NCBI GenBank assembly: GCA_051881615.1
Contig: JBJEQF010000018.1
Coordinates: 1-11,604 of the forward strand
Direction of reading: 5' to 3'
Origin: CAMFTQ01 sp051881615
GTDB lineage: Bacteria > Bacillota > Clostridia > Oscillospirales > Acutalibacteraceae
Length of the DNA: 11,604 nt
Below are positions 1 through 6,427 of this stretch, in pieces (position 1 is the stretch's first letter; every line of letters begins with the position of its first letter). Below the pieces are notes generated by a model. That model did not search any database, was not told where the DNA came from, and worked only from the letters and a program-made list of their open reading frames with translations. The translations under genes and the position numbers were made by a program.

Positions 1-2
1 CT

Positions 3-33
3 CAACTTTTCTTTTATCTGAAAAGAAAAGTTG
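3..33. repeat. 13-bp perfect inverted repeat
   Basis: CAACTTTTCTTTT (3-15) is the exact reverse complement of AAAAGAAAAGTTG (21-33), with a 5-nt loop ATCTG. Neither strand has a T tract after the stem, so it is not a canonical terminator. It may be the 3' end structure of a gene left of the window or part of a dispersed intergenic repeat; I cannot tell which. Confidence 0.75.
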
Positions 34-47
34 CAAAAGAAAGCAGA

Positions 48-86
48 TTTAAGGGGACAGGGGTTTCGATCCCCTTTCCCCTTAAA
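48..86. repeat. Long GC/AT hairpin with interrupted stem
   Basis: TTTAAGGGGA (48-57) pairs with TCCCCTTAAA (77-86), then one C-T mismatch, then AGGGG (59-63) pairs with CCCCT (71-75) around a 7-nt loop. The 3' arm string ATCCCCTTTCCC (69-80) is repeated exactly at 88-99, 19 nt later, so the G-rich arm has two possible partners. Function is unknown. Confidence 0.7.
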
Positions 87-106
87 TATCCCCTTTCCCT
101 AAACGA

Positions 107-129
107 CCAAAGGGTCAGTGACCCTTTGG
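107..129. repeat. 23-nt perfect odd palindrome
   Basis: CCAAAGGGTCA (107-117) and TGACCCTTTGG (119-129) are exact reverse complements around a single central G. It could be a protein-binding operator or an RNA hairpin with a tight loop. No T tract follows, so it is not a terminator by itself. Confidence 0.75.
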
Positions 130-137
130 AATCCTTT

Positions 138-166
138 AACCGCCGACACAACGCGTCGGCGGTTTT
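138..166 (+). terminator. Intrinsic terminator of a gene upstream of the window
   Basis: The stem AACCGCCGAC (138-147) with GTCGGCGGTT (155-164), loop ACAACGC, is GC-rich and is followed by TTTT (163-166) then GTGT. This is a good plus-strand intrinsic terminator with a short U tract. It suggests a plus-strand gene ends just left of position 1. Confidence 0.65.
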
Positions 167-169
167 GTG

Positions 170-195
170 TAGGCTCCCCTTAGCAAGGGTAGGCT
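170..195. repeat. Short element: TAGGCT direct repeats around a small hairpin
   Basis: TAGGCT occurs at 170-175 and 190-195, flanking CCCTT-AGC-AAGGG (177-189). The shape resembles a degenerate copy of the short intergenic repeats that are common in gut clostridia, but this resemblance is from memory. No function can be assigned. Confidence 0.4.
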
Positions 196-283
196 TTTAG
201 TGATTTCTATAATATATTTATACCCCAGCATTTGCAATAGATCCAACACAAGCCTTGGCGATAGTCAGGGCTTTTTCTCTGCA

Positions 284-325
284 ATTATTCATTATTCATC
301 ATTCATTATTCATTATTTATTATAT
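284..325. repeat. ATTCATTATTCATC-type AT-rich repeat, left copy
   Basis: This tract is built from ATTCATTATTCATC and ATTCATTATT units. Positions 287-312 form a 26-nt string, the 14-nt unit followed by ATTCATTATTCA, that recurs exactly at 11259-11284 in the same orientation. Here it is a simple tract: the complementary arm and the GTCGCTTCGC insert seen at the right copy are absent. The stretch 200-394 is open in one frame, but that frame covers the repeat and has no ribosome binding site, so I do not call a gene. Confidence 0.8.
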
Positions 326-386
326 TATAAATCAAATTATTATAAAACACAAATTCTGTTTCTCCCATTTTTCCACATTAAAGTAA

Positions 387-415
387 TTGACTAATTTCAG
401 CCGATGTATTAAAAT
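387..415 (+). promoter_or_regulatory. Sigma-A-type promoter for the PurF-like gene
   Basis: The -35 TTGACT (387-392) and -10 TAAAAT (410-415) are separated by exactly 17 nt (393-409). Transcription would start near 422, giving a leader of about 27 nt before the ATG at 449. The leader is too short for a PurR-type or purine riboswitch leader, and I see no riboswitch here. Confidence 0.7.
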
Positions 416-448
416 ATTACTGTAATTTTGATAATAGAGGTGTAAACA

Positions 449-1852
449 ATGGGTGGATTTTTTGCTGTTGCTTCAAAGGAAAGCTGTGTAACAGATTTGT
501 TTTACGGTACTGATTATCATTCTCACTTAGGCACCCGCAGAGGCGGTATGGCTGTTCACGGTGAGAACGGTTTTTCACGTGCTATTCATAATATTCAGAA
601 CTCGCCTTTTCGTACAAAATTTGAGCGTGATGTGGACGAGCTTGAGGGTAACTTAGGAATTGGCTGTATTTCCGACTTTGAACCTCAGCCGCTTCTTGTT
701 CACTCGCATCTTGGCAGCTTTGCGATTACTACTGTAGGCAGAATAAACAATACAGACGAGCTTGTAAAGGAATGCTACAAGTCGGGTCACACACATTTTC
801 TTGAGATGAGCGGCGGCACAATAAATCCTACAGAAATTACCGCTGCGCTTATCAATCAGAAATCCTCGTTAGTTGAGGGTCTGCGCTTTGCACAGGAAAA
901 AATTGACGGCTCTATGTCTATTTTACTGCTCACATCAAAGGGTATATATGCCGCACGTGACAGGCTCGGACGTACTCCTATTATCCTCGGCAAAAAGGAC
1001 GGTGCGTACTGCGCTTCGTTTGAAAGCTTTGCATACCTCAATTTAGGCTATGAGGACTATAAGGAATTAGGCCCTGCCGAGATAGTGTTTATCACTCCCG
1101 ACGGCGTAGAAACAGTAAACCCTGCCGGTAACGAAATGAAAATCTGCTCCTTTTTGTGGGTTTACTACGGCTACCCTACCTCTTGCTATGAGGGTGTAAA
1201 CGTTGAGCAGATGCGCTATGACTGCGGCAGACTTCTTGCAAAAAGAGATGACGCTAAGCCTGACGTAGTAGCCGGTGTTCCCGATTCAGGTGTTGCACAC
1301 GCTATAGGATATTCAAACGAAACAAAAATCCCGTTCACACGTCCGTTTATCAAATACACTCCTACGTGGCCACGTTCATTTATGCCGACAAACCAGTCGC
1401 AGAGAAACAAGATTGCTCATATGAAGCTTATCCCTGTTAAGCGGCTGATTGAAAACAAAAAGCTTTTGCTTATTGACGACTCGATTGTTCGAGGTACACA
1501 ACTTCGTGAAACTACTGAATTTTTATACAACAGCGGTGCTAAGGAGGTTCATATCAGACCTGCCTGTCCTCCGATTATGTTCGGATGTAAATATTTAAAC
1601 TTCTCTCGCTCAACCTCGGAGCTTGACCTTATCACACGCAGAGTAATTTTACAGCGTGAGGGAGAAAATGCAGACAATATGCTCTCGGATTATGCAGATC
1701 CGACAAGCACAAATTACAGCGAGATGGTAGAAGAAATCCGCAAGCAGCTAAACTTTACATCACTTCGCTATCACCGACTTGACGATATGATAGAGTCTAT
1801 CGGCATTTCTCCGTGCAAGCTATGCACCTACTGCTGGAACGGCAAGGAATAA
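449..1852 (+). CDS. PurF-family amidophosphoribosyltransferase paralogue, glutaminase site apparently lost
   Basis: The 467-aa protein has the two-domain PurF layout: an N-terminal Ntn glutaminase-like domain (about 1-220) and a C-terminal phosphoribosyltransferase domain (about 260-400). The PRPP-binding loop is intact (DDSIVRGT, 343-350). Cysteines C233, C380, C459 and C462 sit where the Bacillus-type enzyme ligates its 4Fe-4S cluster; the C terminus is CKLCTYCWNGKE. The N terminus reads MGGFFAV, whereas PurF needs Cys directly after Met as the nucleophile. The start is fixed: the Shine-Dalgarno AGAGG is at 436-440 and an in-frame TAA lies at 443-445. By remembered alignment, the glutamine-binding Arg-Tyr becomes S75-D76 and the oxyanion His-Asn-Gly becomes T95-V96-G97. 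The family is certain, but the reaction is not. It could be ammonia-dependent, regulatory, or act on another substrate. It probably shares its promoter with the downstream methyltransferase. Confidence 0.88.
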   Translation: MGGFFAVASKESCVTDLFYGTDYHSHLGTRRGGMAVHGENGFSRAIHNIQNSPFRTKFERDVDELEGNLGIGCISDFEPQPLLVHSHLGSFAITTVGRINNTDELVKECYKSGHTHFLEMSGGTINPTEITAALINQKSSLVEGLRFAQEKIDGSMSILLLTSKGIYAARDRLGRTPIILGKKDGAYCASFESFAYLNLGYEDYKELGPAEIVFITPDGVETVNPAGNEMKICSFLWVYYGYPTSCYEGVNVEQMRYDCGRLLAKRDDAKPDVVAGVPDSGVAHAIGYSNETKIPFTRPFIKYTPTWPRSFMPTNQSQRNKIAHMKLIPVKRLIENKKLLLIDDSIVRGTQLRETTEFLYNSGAKEVHIRPACPPIMFGCKYLNFSRSTSELDLITRRVILQREGENADNMLSDYADPTSTNYSEMVEEIRKQLNFTSLRYHRLDDMIESIGISPCKLCTYCWNGKE

Positions 1853-1869
1853 TTACACTGATAATCTGA

Positions 1870-1896
1870 AAAGGGGCGATACACTGTCGCTCCTTT
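1870..1896 (+). other. Hairpin between the PurF-like and RlmD-family genes
   Basis: AAAGGGGCGA (1870-1879) pairs along 10 bp with TCGCTCCTTT (1887-1896), with one G-T pair and a 7-nt loop. Only GTGATA follows, with no U run, so it would be at best a weak terminator. It may stabilise the upstream message or set the relative expression of the two genes. It ends 7 nt before the next Shine-Dalgarno (AAAGGA, 1904-1909). Confidence 0.6.
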
Positions 1897-1917
1897 GTGA
1901 TATAAAGGAATTTTAAA

Positions 1918-3078
1918 ATGAAAGATATATACTCTTCAAGCTGTCCCGTATATAAAAAGTGCGGCGGCTGTCAGCTTCAGAATATGACATATGAACAGCA
2001 GCTTATTTTTAAGCAAAACAAGGTAAACAGGCTGTTAAAAAAATTCTGCACCGTTGAGCCGATTATCGGAATGGCTCTCCCCTATCACTACCGCAACAAG
2101 GTGCAGGCGGCTTTTTACACAAACCGACAGGGTAAAATAATCTCGGGAGTTTATCAGTCGGGTACACATCACGTGGTTGGCATTGACAGCTGTCAGACAG
2201 AGGACAAAACGGCAGATGAGATAATCGTTGCAATCAGAAAAATGCTCAAACCGTTTAAGCTGACGACCTACAACGAGGATACCGGAAAGGGATTTTTGCG
2301 TCACGTGCTTGTCAAGCGCGGCTTTGCGACAAATCAGGTTATGGTTGTGCTTGTGACGGGAACGCCTGTTTTTCCGTCAAAAAACAATTTTGTAAAAGCA
2401 CTTGTAAAGCAGTTTCCGCAGATTACGACTGTTATTCACAACATCAACCCTTATCCGACAAACCTTGTTCTCGGCAAAAATCAGAAGGTGCTTTACGGAA
2501 AGGGATATATTGAGGATATTCTGTGCGGCTGTAAATTCAGAATTTCCGCAAAGAGCTTTTACCAGATAAACCCTGTTCAAACAGAGGTTCTGTATAACAA
2601 GGCGATGGAGCTTGCAGACCTTAAGGGCGATGAAACGGTACTTGACACCTACTGCGGAATAGGCACTATCGGCATTGTTGCCGCCAAAAGAGGTGCAGGC
2701 AGAGTAATCGGCGCAGAGCTAAACCCCGACGCTGTGAATGATGCAAGGGTGAACGCTCGTCTTAACGAGCTAAAAAATATCCGCTTTTTCTGCTGTGATG
2801 CAGGCGACTTTATGTATGAAGCCGCAAACGACAGCGAAAAGCCTGACGTAGTTTTTATGGATCCGCCCAGAGCCGGAAGCAGTGAAAAATTTCTCGACTC
2901 GCTTATAAAGATGTCGCCGAAAACGGTTATATACATCTCGTGCAATCCCGAAACGCTCGCACGTGACCTTGACTACCTTGTACGCAAAAGCGAGTACAGG
3001 GTGCAAAAAATCCAACCGGTGGATATGTTCCCGCATACGGCGCACATAGAATGTGTTGTGAAAATAAGCAGAAATTAG
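1918..3078 (+). CDS. rlmD: 23S rRNA (uracil-C5)-methyltransferase, RlmD/RumA/RlmCD family
   Basis: This 386-aa SAM-dependent enzyme makes 5-methyluridine in RNA, most likely 23S rRNA. A 4Fe-4S site is visible near the N terminus: C9, C15, C18 (C-x5-C-G-G-C) and C92. The SAM-binding fold carries DTYCGIGTIG (243-252). The catalytic part has DPPR (315-318), the nucleophile C342 in SCNPETLARD, and the C-terminal PVDMFPHTAHIE (367-378), where E378 would be the general base. It begins directly at the Fe-S motif, so the N-terminal TRAM domain of RumA (about 430-450 aa) is missing and the length is closer to RlmC. Shine-Dalgarno AAAGGA (1904-1909) is 8 nt before the ATG. Positions U747 and U1939 are the known targets of relatives, but the target here cannot be read from sequence. 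It lies 65 bp after the PurF-like gene on the same strand and is probably cotranscribed. Confidence 0.88.
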   Translation: MKDIYSSSCPVYKKCGGCQLQNMTYEQQLIFKQNKVNRLLKKFCTVEPIIGMALPYHYRNKVQAAFYTNRQGKIISGVYQSGTHHVVGIDSCQTEDKTADEIIVAIRKMLKPFKLTTYNEDTGKGFLRHVLVKRGFATNQVMVVLVTGTPVFPSKNNFVKALVKQFPQITTVIHNINPYPTNLVLGKNQKVLYGKGYIEDILCGCKFRISAKSFYQINPVQTEVLYNKAMELADLKGDETVLDTYCGIGTIGIVAAKRGAGRVIGAELNPDAVNDARVNARLNELKNIRFFCCDAGDFMYEAANDSEKPDVVFMDPPRAGSSEKFLDSLIKMSPKTVIYISCNPETLARDLDYLVRKSEYRVQKIQPVDMFPHTAHIECVVKISRN

Positions 3079-3128
3079 TTAATCATTCCTTTTAACGTCA
3101 TAATTTAAAGTACTCTATCAAAACAAAC

Positions 3129-3171
3129 CTCCCCGTCACAGATTTGATTTCTGCGGTGGGGAGATTTTTTT
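3129..3171 (+). terminator. Intrinsic terminator after the RlmD-family gene
   Basis: CTCCCCGTCACAGA (3129-3142) pairs with TCTGCGGTGGGGAG (3150-3163), with one A-C mismatch, two G-T pairs and a 7-nt loop. It is followed by seven T residues (3165-3171). This is a strong plus-strand terminator closing the PurF-like/RlmD unit. Confidence 0.85.
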
Positions 3172-3178
3172 GCTTGAT

Positions 3179-3210
3179 AAAACGAATGGCGGCAGATAAC
3201 TCTGCCGCCA
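3179..3210 (-). terminator. Terminator of the minus-strand pullulanase unit
   Basis: TGGCGGCAGA (3187-3196) and TCTGCCGCCA (3201-3210) form a perfect 10-bp stem with a 4-nt loop. On the minus strand it is followed by TTCGTTTT, a short interrupted U tract. It sits 75 bp past the pullulanase stop codon. Lying back to back with the plus-strand terminator, it insulates two convergent units. Confidence 0.6.
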
Positions 3211-3285
3211 AACGCTGAAATTGTGTATCTAATCTGTCGGTACTGCAAAATCCGACAAAATTAAATGCAATAATTATTCAAATAA

Positions 3286-6200
3286 TCATTCAGGCTTTGT
3301 GTCTGTAATCTTGATCCAGCTTCCCTTTGATGTTGCCTTTGCATCGTCAATTACAACCCAGATTTCAGAAGCTGTAATATTCTTGTAGTCTGTTGTCTGC
3401 GGATTACCTGCATTTGAAACGATAAGGTTGTAGGATTCTGCCGTCTTGTCAATATCAAAGGTAGTTGTGAACCAGCCCTCTGCGTCAGGCTCTGATTCTA
3501 TTGTGTAGCCCGGCCAAGCCTTGTAAACGTTGTTTTCGTTGCTGTCCCAGATCCACAGTGTCGGCGCCCAAGTTAAGCTGCCGTTGTGCTTGAAGTGAGC
3601 TGTAATCGGCTTGCCGTTGTAGCTGTAAACATAGTTTACAACAGTCTTGCCGAGAGCTACTGTACCTGTTGCATTTGCAGGCTTTTCAAGAAGCTCGTAT
3701 GTGTTGATAGTTTCCTGCTTTGTCTTGTACGTCTCGCCTACTCTTGCCTTTGTTGTAACTGTCGGAGCAATCTTTGTTTCTGTGCCGTTTTCGTCTACAT
3801 AGATGTAGTTAGTTTCAACTGTACCTACGCCTACAGAGTAGTTAGCAAGGTGCTTCTGAATCATAGTTGCGTCCTTGATGTCAACCTTGCCGTCGCAGGT
3901 ATAGTCAGCCTTTTTGCTTGTTTCTTCGTCAGGTGTTTCTATAGTTGCTACGAACTTCTGAATCTTTGTAGCATCGCTGATGCTGATTTTGCCGTCGCCT
4001 GTGATGTCGTTTTCGTTAGAGAGTGAATCAGGCACATATGTGTCGTAGTAATATGTTACAGTTGTGTCCTTTTCTGCGAACTTGCCCTTTTCGTTACCCT
4101 CAACTTTGCTCTGAATGTACTCAAGACCTACTGCATCGTCTGCTGTTGTTACGTAGCCTGAGCCGATCTTACCCATAATTGTTGTTTCTGACAATAATGA
4201 GTTATCCTTTGAGTAAACGTTCTTAACAGTTACTCTTGACATCTCGCTCTTGAGGTTAGCCTTGTTGAAGCTATCCTTATTTACAAGGATAAGTGCTGAG
4301 GTCGGAGCTACTGTTACAGTGTTACCCTTAACCTCGCCTAATGAAGTAATGCCTGCTGTCTGCTCATTTGCTACTACTACCCAATCTGTTGTTTCAGACT
4401 TGAGTGTAACCTCCTTAGGCTCTTTAGCGTTGTTGAATGCTACGGCGATTTCGCTCCATTCGCCCTCAGTGTCGTTTGTTACAACGAAAGCAACAACATT
4501 TCCTGCTGCTGACAAGCCGTTAGAGAATGAATAGTTTTTAGAGAATTTATCTGTTGCCTCTGTAAACGGTGAGAAGGACTTTCTAAGCTCCATCATACCC
4601 TTGTAGTAAGAAACAACGTCAGCGTATGTTACAAGGTTGCTCCAGTCAATCATATTGAGTGTTGCTTTTGACTTGTAGCTGTTTTCGTCGCCGTCCTTAC
4701 TTCTTGCCATTTCTTCGCCGGCAAGGATAAACGGAATACCCTGTGAAGAATAAATGATAGCTGCGCTTAATTTGTTCATAGCGACGAGGTTTGAGTAACG
4801 CTGTCTGAACTCTACGCCCTCGCCCATTGTAGAGAGAACAAGTCTGTCATAGAGAGTGTTGTTATCGTGGCAGGATGCGTATGTAACGCACTGTGAAGGA
4901 GCCTTTGCTGTCCACTTTGCACCCTTACCTACAGTATTTGCACGAACACCGTAGCTGATGTCTGAAGCATATGTAGGAACACCCTGCAAGAAGCCCAAGC
5001 CTGTCTTTTCAAATACGCCGCCCTTGATAGCGTCACGAACGCTGTCGCTAAAGCAAGCTACTCTTTCGTTTAAGCTTTTGGCTGCGTTTGCCTGAGAAGC
5101 CGGTACAGTCTTTGTGCCTGCACAGGTTGTCGGGTCAAAGGTTGTTGTCATTGACCAGCCCTCGCCGTATGTGAGGATTCTCTTGTCAATCTTGTCAAGC
5201 TCTTCACGGAGGAGGTTCATTGTTTCGGCATCGTGCAAGCCCATAAGGTCAAAACGGAAGCCGTCAATGTGATATTCCTCTGCCCAGTATTTAACAGAGT
5301 CGATCATATACTTTCTATACATAGCACGTTCTGAGGCTGTATCGTTGCCGCAGCCTGAGCCGTTAGAGAATGCGCCTGCCGCAGTTTTTCTGAAATAATA
5401 GTCAGGTACGCAGTATTGCAGGCAGGATTTGTTTACGTCATAAACGTGGTTGTAAACAACGTCCATAACTACACCGATGCCGGCATCGTGCAGAGCCTTG
5501 ATCATCTGCTTGCACTCGTTGATACGAACATTACCGTCATATGGGTTTGAAGAATATGAACCCTCGGGTACGTTGTAGTTTACAGGGTCATAGCCCCAGT
5601 TAAACTGAGTATCTGCGCCTGTTTCCTTAACTGAACCGAAGTCATAGAACGGGTTAATCTGAACATAGTTTATGCCTAATTCCTTGAGGTAATCAACGCA
5701 GGTAGCAACGTTGCCCTCGCCGTTTAGTGTTGTGCCAAGCTCTGTGAAGGCTAAGTATTTGCCTCTGTTTGCTTCGCTTACGCCTGAATTTTCGTTGTAA
5801 GAGAAGTCCTTAACGTGAACCTCCCAGACTGAAGCGTCTGTCTGAGCATCTACAAGCACGTGCTTGTCGTTTTCCCAGCCTTCGGGGTCTGTGGAGTCAA
5901 GGTCAACTACCATGGCTCTTGCGCCGTCAACGCCTACTGCCTTAGCATATGGATCGACTGTTTCTTTTGTTGTAACAGTTGACTTTACAATGCTCTTTGC
6001 TTTAACTGTGTATGTGTAGTACACATTCTTGTAGTCGCCCTCAAGGCTCAGAACCCATGTACCGTTCTCGTTTGACATTTCGTATGTACCGAGTGAATCA
6101 GCGTTCTCTTCCTTGTCGCTGCCTGTTGTGTAAAGATTGAGCTTAACCTCTGTTGCAGTAGGCGCCCAAACCTTAAAGGTAGTAGCTGTAGGAGTATAGA

Positions 6201-6366
6201 CAGCGCCTAAGTCACTGCCGGAGTAAGCATAGTTTTTGTCAAGCTCTGCGGCAGCTGTTGCGTATGCGTTTGTTGCGGCTGATGTCTGAATCATTCCTGA
6301 AAAACAGAAAGCAGATGAAACCATAGTCGCTGCAAGCGCAACCGAAATTAGTTTTTTAAATTTCAT
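3286..6366 (-). CDS. pulA: Secreted type I pullulanase with internal dockerin and C-terminal CBM26-like module
   Basis: The 1026-aa debranching enzyme should hydrolyse alpha-1,6 bonds in pullulan, amylopectin and limit dextrins outside the cell. Order: signal peptide (1 to about 30, cleavage near TSA-AT), CBM48-like domain (about 45-125), GH13 subfamily 14 barrel (about 170-600) and beta domain to about 695. Next come a MucBP-like repeat (710-776), a dockerin (787-841), a second MucBP-like repeat (850-917) and a CBM26-like starch-binding module (about 920-1020). The pullulanase motif appears as FNWGYDP (255-261). Catalytic residues are present: MDVVYNH (301-307), nucleophile D373 in GFRFDLMGLH, acid E402 in YGEGW, and stabiliser D501 in HDN. 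The start is an ATG with Shine-Dalgarno AAGGAGGA, core 6 nt away. It lies 61 bp after a paralogue on the same strand, probably in one operon. The dockerin implies docking to a cohesin scaffold encoded elsewhere. The CBM26 assignment is less certain than the catalytic domain. Confidence 0.93.
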   Translation of the reverse strand: MKFKKLISVALAATMVSSAFCFSGMIQTSAATNAYATAAAELDKNYAYSGSDLGAVYTPTATTFKVWAPTATEVKLNLYTTGSDKEENADSLGTYEMSNENGTWVLSLEGDYKNVYYTYTVKAKSIVKSTVTTKETVDPYAKAVGVDGARAMVVDLDSTDPEGWENDKHVLVDAQTDASVWEVHVKDFSYNENSGVSEANRGKYLAFTELGTTLNGEGNVATCVDYLKELGINYVQINPFYDFGSVKETGADTQFNWGYDPVNYNVPEGSYSSNPYDGNVRINECKQMIKALHDAGIGVVMDVVYNHVYDVNKSCLQYCVPDYYFRKTAAGAFSNGSGCGNDTASERAMYRKYMIDSVKYWAEEYHIDGFRFDLMGLHDAETMNLLREELDKIDKRILTYGEGWSMTTTFDPTTCAGTKTVPASQANAAKSLNERVACFSDSVRDAIKGGVFEKTGLGFLQGVPTYASDISYGVRANTVGKGAKWTAKAPSQCVTYASCHDNNTLYDRLVLSTMGEGVEFRQRYSNLVAMNKLSAAIIYSSQGIPFILAGEEMARSKDGDENSYKSKATLNMIDWSNLVTYADVVSYYKGMMELRKSFSPFTEATDKFSKNYSFSNGLSAAGNVVAFVVTNDTEGEWSEIAVAFNNAKEPKEVTLKSETTDWVVVANEQTAGITSLGEVKGNTVTVAPTSALILVNKDSFNKANLKSEMSRVTVKNVYSKDNSLLSETTIMGKIGSGYVTTADDAVGLEYIQSKVEGNEKGKFAEKDTTVTYYYDTYVPDSLSNENDITGDGKISISDATKIQKFVATIETPDEETSKKADYTCDGKVDIKDATMIQKHLANYSVGVGTVETNYIYVDENGTETKIAPTVTTKARVGETYKTKQETINTYELLEKPANATGTVALGKTVVNYVYSYNGKPITAHFKHNGSLTWAPTLWIWDSNENNVYKAWPGYTIESEPDAEGWFTTTFDIDKTAESYNLIVSNAGNPQTTDYKNITASEIWVVIDDAKATSKGSWIKITDTKPE
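3844..4008 (-). other. Dockerin domain (two EF-hand-like repeats) inside the pullulanase
   Basis: Residues 787-841 hold two duplicated calcium-loop/helix segments: DITGDGKISISDATKIQKF and DYTCDGKVDIKDATMIQKH. Each has Asp at loop positions 1, 5 and 12 with the DGK core, and an ATxIQK helix of the type common in Ruminococcus dockerins. Thr replaces the usual Asn at loop position 3 in both. The dockerin sits between two MucBP-like repeats rather than at a terminus. Confidence 0.88.
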
Positions 6367-6371
6367 AAAAA

Positions 6372-6418
6372 TCCTCCTTGTATAAAAATAATATAAATAA
6401 TTCCGAAACGGAAATATT
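6372..6418 (-). promoter_or_regulatory. Intergenic region between the pullulanase genes: strong RBS and a small palindrome
   Basis: Read on the minus strand, the 61-bp gap has the interrupted palindrome AATA-A-TTCCG-AAA-CGGAA-A-TATT (6396-6418, plus-strand letters) and then an AT-rich run leading to the ribosome binding site AAGGAGGA (6372-6379). A weak TTGTAA-17-TATTTA promoter-like pair would place the palindrome in its spacer. It may be a processing or weak-terminator hairpin, or an operator. The sequence does not decide between these. Confidence 0.4.
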
Positions 6419-6427
6419 ACAAAGTTA

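Noticed and set aside
200..394. Open frame of 64 codons upstream of the PurF-like gene
   Set aside because: It runs through the AT-rich repeat, has no ribosome binding site, and its translation is low-complexity with no domain character.
387..448. Possible purine riboswitch or PurBox leader before the PurF-like gene
   Set aside because: The leader from the predicted start is only about 27 nt, too short for an aptamer, and no PurBox-like repeat was seen.
2649..3045. Two overlapping minus-strand open frames within the methyltransferase gene
   Set aside because: They are shadows of a gene with clear catalytic motifs in the plus frame, with no ribosome binding sites.
3586..4026. 146-codon open frame on the plus strand
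   Set aside because: It is antisense to the dockerin/CBM region of the pullulanase, whose codon structure creates it. It has cysteine- and valine-rich nonsense composition.
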